A stretch of 64,000 nt of DNA from Microbacterium oleivorans (GCF_013389665.1 NZ_CP058316.1:1240001-1304000), one strand, 5' to 3'. Shown: positions 25,601 through 34,359, counted from the first letter of the stretch. The notes: generated by a model from the sequence alone, not told the origin. A program made the numbers and translations.

Positions 25601-25664
25601 CGGGATCGATGCGGAACTCTCGCTGCGACCGTTCGAGATCGTCACCCTCCGCTTCTCGCGTTGA
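22611..25664 (+). CDS. GH38 alpha-mannosidase
   Basis: 1,017 residues, the usual length for bacterial GH38. The zinc-site motif GHAHIDSAWLWP is near residue 264. The catalytic nucleophile is Asp378 in WLPDSFGY. LTQKTSWNETNRMPHHTFRWEG and LYLEFHRGTYTSQ are further family blocks. The C-terminal beta-sandwich region starts near 650. There is no signal peptide, so it acts in the cytoplasm on imported oligosaccharides, releasing mannose from non-reducing ends. It closes the operon with the CUT1 transporter. The exact linkage specificity is not readable. Confidence 0.93.
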   Translation: MHDRSALALLRIDRFIRERLAPAVHPDSRPLTVTHWEAPGEPVPFADAASGDYRPITAGDAWGRPWGTTWFRVTGEAPRAWVEVAATERARLEVVVDLGFTIGQPGFQCEAMVWSADGRPLRGIAPLNNAVAEAVAGDGSVDVFIEGASNPDVGSLFTFEPTPVGDRETAGDAPGYVLRTVDVRLRDLEVTSLLADTAALRGLAGQLDAGSPRRADILLALERMIDIVDPDDVAGTAASGRSALADVLAKPAAASAHTLHAVGHAHIDSAWLWPVRETVRKVARTFSNVLSLMDEDPEFVFAASSAQQYAWVKEYYPDLFERIRARVAEGRFVPVGSMWVESDTNLPGGEALARQFVAGKGFFQREFDLDTPEVWLPDSFGYTGALPQIARAAGARWFLTQKTSWNETNRMPHHTFRWEGIDGTRLFTHFPPVDTYNSVVSAAELAHAERNYADKGRGTVSLLPYGFGDGGGGPTREMTAAIARASSLEGSPRVEHSSPRRFFETAEAEYPDPEVWVGELYLEFHRGTYTSQLATKQGNRRSEHLLREAELWAATAAVRVGAEYPAERLRRAWETVLLQQFHDILPGSSIAWVYRDAERNYAAIARELEEVIADALSALAGAPGTDDGDERVLRVNAAPHARDGVPALGADAGSPAASETRPEEDADGWVLDNGVIRVVVDARGLITSARDLRTGRESVPPGGASALLQLHRDTPTQWDAWDVDVHYRNTVTDLTEVDRVSATESAIVVERSFGSSRVVQRIALASGSRTVTVELDLDWHESQKLLKLAFPVDVHTDSATSEVQFGHIERATHTNTSWDAARFETVAQRWVRVAEPGFGVAVVNDSTYGHDITRAERSVGGGTVSIVRLSLIRSALFPDPEQDQGSYRLRVGLVVGAEVADAVAEGYRINLPERTVTGSTSTIEPLIGIADPGVVIEAVKLAEDGSGDVVVRLYEALGHRTATRLRASFRSGGATQTDLLEREVEASALSSFTIGDDGIDAELSLRPFEIVTLRFSR

Positions 25665-25707
25665 CGCCCCGGGCGCGGGGTTATTCCCGGCGCGTCCGGT
25701 GGAGTCA

Positions 25708-25754
25708 CCACATCATGTAGTGCCTGAATCGATTCCGCGCCCCATATCTGGGGT
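25708..25754 (+). promoter_or_regulatory. Tandem NrdR-box-like sites upstream of nrdDG
   Basis: Two 16-bp dyads, 25708-25723 (core CACATCATGTAGTG) and 25739-25754 (core CCCCATATCTGGGG), begin exactly 31 bp apart. They match the NrdR consensus (ACACWATATATWGWGT) at 11 and 10 of 16 positions. Paired boxes about three helical turns apart are the known NrdR arrangement. They lie 23 bp and more upstream of the nrdD ATG. Confidence 0.6.
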
Positions 25755-25776
25755 TCGCAATCGTGAAGGGATCCGC

Positions 25777-27597
25777 ATGACAACCTCGCCCACCGCTCCG
25801 CGCTCCATCCCCGTGGCCGCGACCGTCGATGAGTACCTGCAGCGACGCGACTGGCGCGTGAACGCCAACGCGAACCAGGGGTACAGCCTCGGCGGCCTCA
25901 TCCTCAACGCCTCCGGAAAGCTGATCGCGAACTACTGGCTCGACGAGGTCTACGCGCACGAGGCGGGCGCCGCCCACCGCGACGGCGACATCCACATCCA
26001 CGACCTCGACGTCTTCGCGGGGTACTGCGCCGGATGGTCGTTGCGAACGCTGCTCGAACAGGGGTTCAACGGGGTGCCGGGGGCGATCGCCTCGGCAGCC
26101 CCGCGGCACTTCACGAGCGCGCTGGGGCAGATCGTGAACTTCCTCGGGACCCTCCAGAACGAATGGGCGGGAGCACAGGCGTTCAGCTCGTTCGACACCT
26201 ACCTGGCGCCGTTCGTCCGGCTCGACGCGCTGGACGAGGCGGCGGTGCGTCAGGGCATCCAGGAGCTGGTCTTCAACCTCAACGTCCCGTCGCGCTGGGG
26301 GACCCAGACCCCGTTCACCAACCTCACCTTCGACTGGACGTGCCCCGACGACCTCGCCGATCAGCGGCCGCTGGTCGGCGGCCGCGTCGCCGAGTTCACG
26401 TACGGCGAGCTCGCCCCCGAGATGGCGATGATCAACCGTGCCTTCCTGTCGGTGATGACCGAGGGCGATGCCGACGGTCGCGCCTTCACCTTCCCCATCC
26501 CGACCTACAACATCACGAAGGACTTCGACTGGGATTCGGCCGAGGCCGACGCGCTCTTCGCGATGACCGCGAAGTACGGCCTCCCGTACTTCCAGAACTT
26601 CGTCAACTCCGACCTCGACCCCGGCATGATCCGCTCGATGTGCTGCCGCCTGCAGCTCGACCTGACCGAGCTGCTCAAGCGGGGCAACGGCCTGTTCGGC
26701 TCAGCCGAGCAGACCGGCTCCATCGGGGTCGTGACGATCAACTGCGCGCGGCTCGGCTTCGTGCACGCCGGCGACACGGCCGGGCTCTACGCGCAGCTCG
26801 ACCGCCTGCTCGAGATCGCCCGAGACAGTCTCGAAGCCAAGCGCGCGGTGATCGGGCACCACCTCGAGGCAGGGCTCTTCCCCTACAGCAAGCGCTACCT
26901 CGGCACCCTCGACAACCACTTCTCGACGATCGGCGTGAACGGGCTCAACGAGGCCGTGCGCAACTTCACCGCCGACGTCCACGACATCACGACCCCCGAG
27001 GGCATGCGGTGGACGGAGGCGCTGCTCGACCGCGTCCGCTCACGGATGGTGGAGTTCCAGGAGCAGACGGGGCACATGTACAACCTCGAGGCGACGCCGG
27101 CGGAGTCCGCGACCTACCGGTTCGCGCGCAGCGACATCGAGCGCTTCGGCGATCGCGGCATCCGTCACGCGGGCACCACCTCGAACCCGTACTACACCAA
27201 CTCCTCGCAGCTGCCCGTCGCCTTCACCGACGACCCGTTCGAGGCGATGGACCTGCAGGAGGGTCTGCAGCAGAAGTACACCGGCGGCACTGTGCTGCAC
27301 CTCTACATGGGGGAGGCGGCACCGTCGGCCGCGGCGTGCAAGGCGCTCGTCCGCCGATCGCTCGAGCGGTACCGCATCCCGTACATCACGATCACGCCGA
27401 CGTTCTCGATCTGCCCGGAGCACGGCTATCTGTCGGGCGATCACGCGCTGTGCCCCGAGTGCGGTGCGACCTGCGAGGTGTGGACGCGGGTCATGGGCTA
27501 CTTCCGCCCCGTCGACTCGTTCAACATCGGCAAGAAGGGCGAGGCGGCAGAACGGCTGTCGTTCTCGTACGACCGGGCGCAGCCGGCGGTCCGGTGA
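25777..27597 (+). CDS. nrdD: Anaerobic ribonucleoside-triphosphate reductase
   Basis: 606 residues. Class III ribonucleotide reductase makes dNTPs anaerobically using a glycyl radical. The C-terminus has the zinc cysteines (CPEHG...CPECGATC) and the radical site FNIGKKGE with Gly585. Active-site Cys residues lie in SMCCRLQLDL and TINCARLGF. The N-terminus starts straight into the barrel (VDEYLQRRDWRVNANANQGYS), so the ATP-cone allosteric domain of many NrdD proteins is absent. ATG 25777 is chosen because the upstream extension runs into the NrdR-like sites. The activase gene overlaps its stop. Confidence 0.93.
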   Translation: MTTSPTAPRSIPVAATVDEYLQRRDWRVNANANQGYSLGGLILNASGKLIANYWLDEVYAHEAGAAHRDGDIHIHDLDVFAGYCAGWSLRTLLEQGFNGVPGAIASAAPRHFTSALGQIVNFLGTLQNEWAGAQAFSSFDTYLAPFVRLDALDEAAVRQGIQELVFNLNVPSRWGTQTPFTNLTFDWTCPDDLADQRPLVGGRVAEFTYGELAPEMAMINRAFLSVMTEGDADGRAFTFPIPTYNITKDFDWDSAEADALFAMTAKYGLPYFQNFVNSDLDPGMIRSMCCRLQLDLTELLKRGNGLFGSAEQTGSIGVVTINCARLGFVHAGDTAGLYAQLDRLLEIARDSLEAKRAVIGHHLEAGLFPYSKRYLGTLDNHFSTIGVNGLNEAVRNFTADVHDITTPEGMRWTEALLDRVRSRMVEFQEQTGHMYNLEATPAESATYRFARSDIERFGDRGIRHAGTTSNPYYTNSSQLPVAFTDDPFEAMDLQEGLQQKYTGGTVLHLYMGEAAPSAAACKALVRRSLERYRIPYITITPTFSICPEHGYLSGDHALCPECGATCEVWTRVMGYFRPVDSFNIGKKGEAAERLSFSYDRAQPAVR

Positions 27598-28305
27598 TGC
27601 GGCGAGGCGCCATGAGCCCTCACGGGGCGGATGCGTTGCGGATCGCCGGGCTCTCGCGGTTCTCGTCGGTCGACTGGCCCGGCCGGCTCGTGGCGACGGT
27701 CTTCCTGCAGGGGTGCCCGTGGGACTGCCACTACTGCCACAACCCGGAGCTCATCGATCCGCGTGCGCCGGGTCGGATGCCGTGGTCGGAGGTCGGCGGG
27801 TTCCTCGCCGGCCGCGTGGGCATGCTCGACGGTGTGGTCTTCTCGGGCGGCGAGCCCACGTTGCAGCGGGGACTGCCCGACGCCCTCGACCGGGTGCGCG
27901 GCCTCGGCTTCGGCGCCGGACTGCACACCGGAGGCGCCTACCCCGGGCTCCTCGAACCGCTCCTGCCCCGGCTCGATGGCATCGGCCTCGACATCAAGGC
28001 GCTTCCCGACGACTACGAGACGGTGACCGGTCGCGGGCCGAGCGGAGCGGCGGCACTGCGCTCGCTCGATCTCGTGCTCGACGAGCAGCGGCGAAGGGCA
28101 GCGACGGCTCGCCCGCTCGAGGTCGAGGTGCGCACGACCGTGCACCCCGACCTCATCGACCCCGGACGACTCGGTGCCCTGGCCGACCTGTTGGCCGAAC
28201 GGGGGGTGCGCCGATGGGCGCTCCAGCGGTTCCGCGCCGCCGGCACCCGCTGCGGCCCGGCACGAGGCGCCCCGCCGAGCCTCGAGGGGCTCCCTCGCAC
28301 GCGCT

Positions 28306-28328
<23 letters not shown>
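27597..28328 (+). CDS. nrdG: Anaerobic ribonucleotide reductase activating protein
   Basis: 243 residues. A radical-SAM protein with cluster motif CPWDCHYC (Cys40, Cys44, Cys47) and the SAM-binding FSGGEPTLQ. It generates the glycyl radical on NrdD. The start overlaps the nrdD stop (TGATG); a GTG one codon earlier and an ATG at 27612 are alternatives. The last 23 bases overlap the convergent DUF2809 gene. It is somewhat longer than E. coli NrdG and closer to the pyruvate-formate-lyase-activase-like actinobacterial type. Confidence 0.92.
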
Positions 28329-28823
<495 letters not shown>

Positions 28824-28845
<22 letters not shown>

Positions 28846-29726
28846 GTCGGCGAGAGAGCCCGGGCTCCGTGAGCCTCCATGCGGCCGCGCAGCTCGCGAT
28901 CCGCCGTCACCACGCTGACGTTCTCGCCGACCGCGGCCGCCGCCTCGACCGCGCCGACCACCGCGTCGTCGCCCGAGCCTGCGGCACGCACGAGCTCGAT
29001 CCCCGCCGGATCCCCGACGGCCCGGGCCTGGCCCTCGACGACGGCGATCAGCCGCGGGAACCAGGTGTCGTGCCCTGTCCCCGTCTCGAGGCCGAGGTCG
29101 GCGGCATCCACTCCATCCGCGGCGAGGGAGGAGAGCGAGGCGAGCAGGCGATCGGCCGCACCGGCACGATCACGCCACCAGCCGTCCGGCACCGATCCCA
29201 CCACGTTCGCGACGTCGACGACGATCGTGGGGCGCACCGGCAGCAGCGCGCGCAGCCGCGGCCAGGCGGCGCCGAATCCCGGGTGCAGCGGATACGTCTC
29301 GATCTCGGCGACCGGCACCCACGCGAGCTCACGGCTCTCGGGGTCGCTGATCACCGGCTCGAAAGGGGTCGTGACGTCGGCGAGCAGCGTGCCGTAGGTC
29401 CAGACCCCGACGTCCAGCACGCTCAGCAGCCGCGGCGACACGGCCGCGGCCGGCACGCCAGCTTCCTCGGCCGATTCGCGCAACGCCCCGTCGCGCGCCG
29501 ACTCGCCCGCGTGGCGGGCGCCGCCGGGAAGACCCCAGGTGTCGCCGAAGTGACTCCACGACACCCGATGCTGCAGCAGCACGCCGCGTTCGGGGTCGAC
29601 GGCGAGCAGGCCGGCAGCCCCGAACCGACCCCAGTAGCGCTCCCCGGTCGGGGCGACCACCCAGGCGTCACCGGGATCGCGCGGACCGTGCGGAGGGCGC
29701 GGTGCTGCCGACGGATCGAGGGTCAT
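28824..29726 (-). CDS. Nudix hydrolase fused to NYN/PIN-like nuclease domain
   Basis: 300 residues. A Nudix domain fills residues 20-155 with an intact Nudix box (68-90; REs at 83-84, EE at 87-88). Residues 165-300 resemble a NYN/PIN-type RNase: PTIVVDVANVVG with Asp171, GSGDDAVVGAV with Asp253/Asp254, and SVVTADRELRGRMEAHG with Asp276, in the order of the acidic triad of YacP-like proteins. Nudix hydrolysis of a nucleotide or RNA cap coupled to RNA cleavage is plausible but unproven. The ATG follows CAGGCT by 6 bases (leaderless). Confidence 0.82.
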
Positions 29727-29732
29727 TGCTTC

Positions 29733-29738
29733 AGCCTG
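29733..29738 (-). promoter_or_regulatory. -10 element, leaderless Nudix gene
   Basis: CAGGCT on the minus strand, 6 bases before the ATG at 29726. Confidence 0.45.
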
Positions 29739-29807
29739 TCACAGCGCCGGTCCACCGTCTCGAGATTGGCATCGTGTTACCAGCCCCGGGCCGCCAGACG
29801 CTCGTCG

Positions 29808-29813
29808 CACAAT
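29808..29813 (+). promoter_or_regulatory. -10 element, leaderless GNAT gene
   Basis: CACAAT, 6 bases before GTG 29820. The position supports that GTG as the start. Confidence 0.45.
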
Positions 29814-29819
29814 GATCAG

Positions 29820-30239
29820 GTGGAGTACGAGATCGACGATTCGCCCGCCCGCATCCAGCGTGACGTGGTGTGGGGATGGCTTTCTTCGGCCGCCTACTGG
29901 GGCAGGTGGCGGGAACGCGCCGTGCTGGAGGCGCAGCTCGACGCCGCCTGGCGGGTCGTCGGCGCGTACCGCGTCGACACGGGCGAGCAGGTCGGGTTCG
30001 CGCGGGCGGCATCCGACGGCGCGAGCTTCGCCTACCTGGCGGATGTCTTCGTGCTCGAGGAGCACCAGGGCGCCGGAGTGGCACGACGGATGCTGCGCCG
30101 AATGATCGACGACGGCCCGGGGCGCGACTTCCGCTGGACTCTCTTCACACGCGATGCGCACACCCTCTACCGCGAGTTCGGTTTCGCCGCCCCCGACGCG
30201 ACGGCGATGGTGCGACCGGCGGGGCCTGCCAAGCGCTGA
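29820..30239 (+). CDS. GNAT-family acetyltransferase
   Basis: 139 residues from GTG. The acetyl-CoA loop is seen in VFVLEEHQGAGVARRMLRRM, and the C-terminal YREFGFAAP is the usual beta-bulge strand of small GNATs. The sequence resembles the YitI/YjaB-type single-domain group. The substrate is unknown. It is divergent from the Nudix gene with 93 bp between. The next 230 bp (30240-30469) are GC-rich degenerate GCGGAAGCG/GCGGGAGCG repeats with no gene. Confidence 0.85.
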   Translation: MEYEIDDSPARIQRDVVWGWLSSAAYWGRWRERAVLEAQLDAAWRVVGAYRVDTGEQVGFARAASDGASFAYLADVFVLEEHQGAGVARRMLRRMIDDGPGRDFRWTLFTRDAHTLYREFGFAAPDATAMVRPAGPAKR

Positions 30240-30463
30240 GCGCGGAAGCGCGGGCGCGGAAGCGCGAGCGCCGGGCCCGGGAGCGGGAGCGCCGGACGGA
30301 AGCGGGAGCGCGCGGGGCGTGGTGCGGTGGAGCCCGGCGTGGCAGTGCGGCGGAGTGGCGTGGGGTCCGCGCGGCGGGGTGAACGCCGGAGACCCCGCAG
30401 AAGGCCTTGCGCCCGCATGTCTGCCCGGATACCTGAGGCGATGTCGGAGGTCCGTGACATCAT

Positions 30464-30479
30464 TCGAACATGCATTCGA
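30464..30479 (+). promoter_or_regulatory. LexA/SOS box over start codon of HNH gene
   Basis: TCGAACATGCATTCGA matches the actinobacterial SOS box (TCGAACRTRTGTTYGA) at 14 of 16 positions and contains the ATG of the HNH gene. CATCAT at 30458-30463 lies 6 bases before the ATG as a leaderless -10, so LexA would cover the transcription start. Confidence 0.7.
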
Positions 30480-31894
30480 ACGTGGGGTACGGCAGCGACG
30501 CAGACGTCGCCACGCTGGCCGCGCTCGTCGGAGACGCCGAGGCCGCGAAGGATGCTGTGCGGTTCGGGCAGATCCGTGAGGTGCGGGTACTCGCCGCAGC
30601 CGGGCAGCTCGCCGAGCGGCAGACGGCGGGCGCATCGGAGCGGGTGAAGGCCCACGAGATGGCGCTCCGGTCGATCGCCGCGGAGCTGGCGGGGGTGTTC
30701 GTCGCGACCGACCGCACGCTGCAGCGGCGGATCGATGAGGCACGGGATTTGGTGGAGAACTATCCCGCGACGATGGTCGCGTGGGAGGAGGGCCTGCTCG
30801 TTCGGGGGCATGTGCTGGTGATTCAGGATGCCGGGGCGATCGTGCCGCGTGAGGTGCGGGCGGAGTTCGAACGGCAGGCCATTGACCTGTGCCAGGGTGA
30901 GACCCCGAACCGGGTGCGGGAACGCCTGCGGATGCTCGCCGAACGCCTCCACCCCCGCCCGTTCACCGAACGGCACCGGGAAGCAGCCGCGGGACGGTGC
31001 GTTCGGGTGCAGCCCGGGGCGGACGGGATGTCAGATGTGGTCGCGACTGTCCCGACGGTGATCGCTGAGGGGATCGTGGACCGCCTCACCCAGCAGGCGC
31101 GGGAGATCGTCCACGCCAGAGACCGGGCGGGTGCGACCGAGCCAATCGACCCGCCAGGCTCGTCGTTCACCGACGACGAGCGCACCATCGATCAGGTCCG
31201 TGCGGACGTGTTCTCCGACCTCCTCCTCGCCGGAACACCCAGCCTGGACCCCACCGACACCGGAGACGGCAACGGGACCCTCGGCGCCATCCGCGCGAAG
31301 GTGCAGGTGGTGGTCTCAGCGCTGACCCTGGCGGGACAGGACGAGCACCCCGCCGACCTCGTCGGCCGCTCCCCCATCGACGCCGCCACCGCACGTGCTC
31401 TCGCGGGCGAGAACACCGGGTGGGACCGGCTGCTCACCCACCCCGTCACCGGAACCGTCCTCGAATGCGACACCTACACTCCCACCGCAGCCATGAAACG
31501 GCTCCTCCGGGCACGGGACCGACACTGCCGATTCCCCGGATGCCGGCAACCCGCCATCCGCTGCGAAAACGACCACACCATCGCCGCATCCCACGGCGGA
31601 CCCACCCACCTCCACAACCTCGCCAACCTCTGCACACGACACCACCACACCAAACACCACACCCGATGGCGCGTACGACAACTCCCCGGCGGAACCCTCA
31701 CCTGGACCTCCCCCACCGGCCGCACCTACCAAGACAACGCACCACCACCCCTCGTCACCTTCACCCCACCCGGCTTCACCCCACCACGGCCGGGAGCCGA
31801 CCACTCCGAGCCACCCGGCGGTCCGATGCCGTCCGGGGAGGACGGGCCGACGTTCTCGCCGCCCAACGCGCCCTCCGCTCACCCACCCTTCTGA
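30470..31894 (+). CDS. DUF222/HNH endonuclease (13E12-type repeat family)
   Basis: 474 residues. A DUF222 region (about 15-300, helical) is followed by an HNH endonuclease motif near 345-390 (CRFPGCRQPAIRCENDHTIAAS, then CTRHHHTKHH). A Pro-rich low-complexity tail ends the protein. This is the multi-copy 13E12-like family of Actinobacteria; members in mycobacteria are under LexA control, which matches the SOS box here. The 3' half is extremely C-rich (ACC/CAC codons) compared with neighbours. The biological role is unknown; it may be mobile. Confidence 0.88.
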   Translation: MHSNVGYGSDADVATLAALVGDAEAAKDAVRFGQIREVRVLAAAGQLAERQTAGASERVKAHEMALRSIAAELAGVFVATDRTLQRRIDEARDLVENYPATMVAWEEGLLVRGHVLVIQDAGAIVPREVRAEFERQAIDLCQGETPNRVRERLRMLAERLHPRPFTERHREAAAGRCVRVQPGADGMSDVVATVPTVIAEGIVDRLTQQAREIVHARDRAGATEPIDPPGSSFTDDERTIDQVRADVFSDLLLAGTPSLDPTDTGDGNGTLGAIRAKVQVVVSALTLAGQDEHPADLVGRSPIDAATARALAGENTGWDRLLTHPVTGTVLECDTYTPTAAMKRLLRARDRHCRFPGCRQPAIRCENDHTIAASHGGPTHLHNLANLCTRHHHTKHHTRWRVRQLPGGTLTWTSPTGRTYQDNAPPPLVTFTPPGFTPPRPGADHSEPPGGPMPSGEDGPTFSPPNAPSAHPPF

Positions 31895-32059
31895 CGGGGG
31901 TCACGTGGCTCCGACGAACGACTGATCCGGTACCACCACGGTCGCGGATCCGCGTCGTCTCGCGCGCCCGCCCCGCGGGCTCGTCCGACCCCACCGGGTC
32001 ACCCGCGGCCACGGGCCCGCCTGCGCCGAGATACAGCACGGCTGTCATATCGAAGGTGC

Positions 32060-32207
32060 GCGACCGCGAAAGGCTCCGCCCGCGCCGTCCGGCCCGGCGG
32101 TCAATCGCACGGCCACGCGAGCGACCACAGAAAGGCGCAGCCCGCGGGCCATCTGCCCCGACGACCGCCCGCACGCCAGCGAGCGGCCGCAGAAGGCGCA
32201 GCCCGCG
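32060..32207. repeat. Three degenerate repeats in a 331-bp gene-free gap
   Basis: The gap 31895-32225 has no gene. Three degenerate copies of a GCGACCRC..AAAGGC..CAGCCCGCG unit lie at 32060-32084, 32120-32145 and 32181-32207, about 60 bp apart. A partial copy of the adjacent gene's 3' end (CGGCGGTCAATCGCACGG, 32095-32112) resembles the real end at 32221-32237. This looks like tandem duplication decay. Confidence 0.45.
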
Positions 32208-32225
32208 TGCGCTGCGGTCCGGCGG

Positions 32226-33284
32226 TCAGTCGTACGGACGCGCGAGAGGACGCGCGAGACCCGCGACGGTCGTCACCGGCCAATCCGCGTCGCTCGTGAC
32301 GACCTCGACACCCGTCTCCGACACGATGACGGTGTCCTCGACCTTGGCGCCCGGTGCGCTCGGATTCCAGGCGAAAGCATGTCGCGCCGACACGACGTCG
32401 CGGGTCTCGGCGGTCGCACGCGGGTCGCGGCCCGCGTATCCCGTCGGCCCACCCTGGTGGTGCCGCTCCCACTCGTCCGAGGCGAAGCCCGCTGCACCGT
32501 AGCCATCGCAGCCCGCCGCGAACACGCGGTCCAGACGCGCCCCGGGGCGCGTCGCGGCGAGGAACGCCGCCTCGACGGCGAGGATCCGCTCGTCGTCGAC
32601 GCCCGCACGCCCCACCCAGCGCGTGGCATTGGCGATGAGCCCCTGGCGCCGCCCGCACACCACGAGCATCGCGCGATCGCCCAGCGGCCCGGTCGTGGGA
32701 AGCGGATGCCGATGCGGCAGCCGGTCCACGCCGGCGACGAGCACGACCAACGGATCGATCCCCCGTTCGACGAGTCCCTGTGCCGCGATCGCCGCCGCAT
32801 TCCGCTCGCTCGTCGACGGCCGCACCTCCCGCGCCACCTCGGTGAGCACCTCGGCGACCTCGCGCCCGAGCGCGCGATAGCGGTCGACCTCGACGGGGAG
32901 CAGCTCCGCGCGCGCAGCCCGCAGCGCGTCGCCGAGCGCCGCCTCGCCTACCGCGCCCGGCGCCTCGCCGGCCATCGTGCTCACCGAACGGTGCCACGGC
33001 ACACGCACGACGCGGTCACCGTCACCGGCGGCGAACTCCTCGGCGATGAGGCGATCGGCCTCGTTGTCCGAGACGAAGAGAGTGTCGCCGTCGTGCGCGG
33101 CTCGCACGGCGAGCACCGGCGGACCCGCCAGCGACACGTGGGTCCGGACGCCGCCGAGATACCACGACAGCGCCTCGTGCGAGGAGAGCACGACGGCGTC
33201 GGCGCCGGCGCGCTCTCGGACGGCGGCGACCCGGCGCTGCTTGATCTCGCGTTCTGCCGGCATCGCCGCACCCGTCGCCGACAT
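32226..33284 (-). CDS. M24-like (creatinase-fold) protein, probable pseudo-metallopeptidase
   Basis: 352 residues. Two-domain creatinase/prolidase architecture: N-terminal domain to about 135, pita-bread domain after. The metal ligands of M24 peptidases are lost: the usual DxG...SDxTR segment reads VVCGRRQGLIANATRWV, and the Glu of the VFTIEP block is replaced in FAWNPSAPGAKVEDT. The active-site His region survives (WERHHQGGPTGY). It is either a non-metal enzyme like creatinase or a non-catalytic protein. GGGGGA precedes the ATG. It is divergent from the LacI gene and shares its operator. Confidence 0.75.
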   Translation of the reverse strand: MSATGAAMPAEREIKQRRVAAVRERAGADAVVLSSHEALSWYLGGVRTHVSLAGPPVLAVRAAHDGDTLFVSDNEADRLIAEEFAAGDGDRVVRVPWHRSVSTMAGEAPGAVGEAALGDALRAARAELLPVEVDRYRALGREVAEVLTEVAREVRPSTSERNAAAIAAQGLVERGIDPLVVLVAGVDRLPHRHPLPTTGPLGDRAMLVVCGRRQGLIANATRWVGRAGVDDERILAVEAAFLAATRPGARLDRVFAAGCDGYGAAGFASDEWERHHQGGPTGYAGRDPRATAETRDVVSARHAFAWNPSAPGAKVEDTVIVSETGVEVVTSDADWPVTTVAGLARPLARPYD

Positions 33285-33300
33285 CTTCGTCCCCCGTCGT

Positions 33301-33312
33301 AAAACGTTTCCT
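33301..33312. promoter_or_regulatory. LacI-type operator between divergent genes
   Basis: AAAACGTTTCCT lies between the M24-like gene and the LacI gene, next to overlapping -10 candidates (CATAGT/TAGTAT, 33315-33322). The same 12-mer occurs upstream of the uronate operon at 34473. It contains the AAACGTTT dyad typical of LacI-family operators. Confidence 0.65.
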
Positions 33313-33351
33313 CGCATAGTATGGCGACACGCTGAGGGGGTGGCGATCACG

Positions 33352-34359
33352 ATGGCCGGAACCAGGCAGACGACGATCACCGACGTCGCCGCGCACGCGG
33401 GTGTGTCGCTCGCGACCGTCTCGCGCGTCATGAACGGAAACGCCACCGTCGATCCCGCCCTGGCGGCGCGCGTGCGCGCCTCGGCCGCCGAGCTCGGCTA
33501 CTCCGCCAACCCGCTCGCGCGCAGTCTCGTGCTCGGACGGACCCAGACGATCTCGGTCGTCGTGCCCGACCTCGCGAACCCCACGTTCCAGGGGATGCTC
33601 CGAGGACTGAGCCGCGCCGCCGTCGCGGACGGCTACCACGTCCTGATCGCCGACTCCGACGAGCGCGTCGAGGACGAGCGCCTGCTCGCGCTCGAATCAC
33701 GTCGCCGCTCCGACGGGCTCATCCTCTGCGCGCCGCGCATGAGCGATGAGCAGCTGTCCGAGGTGGTGCGCGAGGTCGCCCCCGTCGTCCTGGTCAACCG
33801 GACCGGAGGCGCCCCGAGTGTGGCAGCCGACTACCGCACGCCGCTGCGCGCGATCGTCGACCACCTGTACGACCGAGGACACCGCAGCTTCGCCTACCTG
33901 GCGGGCGCCCCGCACAGCGCGTCCAGCGCCCAGCGCCGCCAGGCCCTCGAAGCCGCGCGCAGCGAGCTCGCAGACTGCACGATCATCGAGATCCCGGCGG
34001 GCGTCGACTTCGCCAGCGGCGCCGGCGCCCTCGACGACGTGCTCGCCTCCGGCGCCACCGCCGTGCTCGCGTTCAACGATCTGTCGGCGATGGGGCTGCT
34101 GAGCGCCGCGAGCGAACGAGGCGTCGCGGTACCCGGCCGCCTCTCGATCGCCGGGTTCGACGACATCCCGTTCGCCCGGTACACCTCGCCTGCGCTCACC
34201 ACCGCCGCGGTGCCGATGGGCGAGCTCGGCGCCCGAGCATGGGCGGCACTGCGCGACCTGCTGCAGGGACGCACCCCGGCCCCGGCTCTCGTGCTCTCGC
34301 CGGAGGTCGTCGTGCGCGGCAGCACCGGTGCGCTCGGCCCGCACGAGCCGACTCGCTGA
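33352..34359 (+). CDS. LacI-family transcriptional regulator (uronate locus)
   Basis: 335 residues. The helix-turn-helix ITDVAAHAGVSLATVSRVMNG is at residues 9-29 and the hinge helix at about 47-60 (NPLARSLVLGRT). The periplasmic-binding-like effector domain follows. ATG 33352 is used; GTG 33340 is possible but abuts the GAGGGG site. It likely represses itself, the divergent M24-like gene and the operon at 34537 through the shared 12-mer. A uronate or lactone effector is inference. Confidence 0.88.
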   Translation: MAGTRQTTITDVAAHAGVSLATVSRVMNGNATVDPALAARVRASAAELGYSANPLARSLVLGRTQTISVVVPDLANPTFQGMLRGLSRAAVADGYHVLIADSDERVEDERLLALESRRRSDGLILCAPRMSDEQLSEVVREVAPVVLVNRTGGAPSVAADYRTPLRAIVDHLYDRGHRSFAYLAGAPHSASSAQRRQALEAARSELADCTIIEIPAGVDFASGAGALDDVLASGATAVLAFNDLSAMGLLSAASERGVAVPGRLSIAGFDDIPFARYTSPALTTAAVPMGELGARAWAALRDLLQGRTPAPALVLSPEVVVRGSTGALGPHEPTR

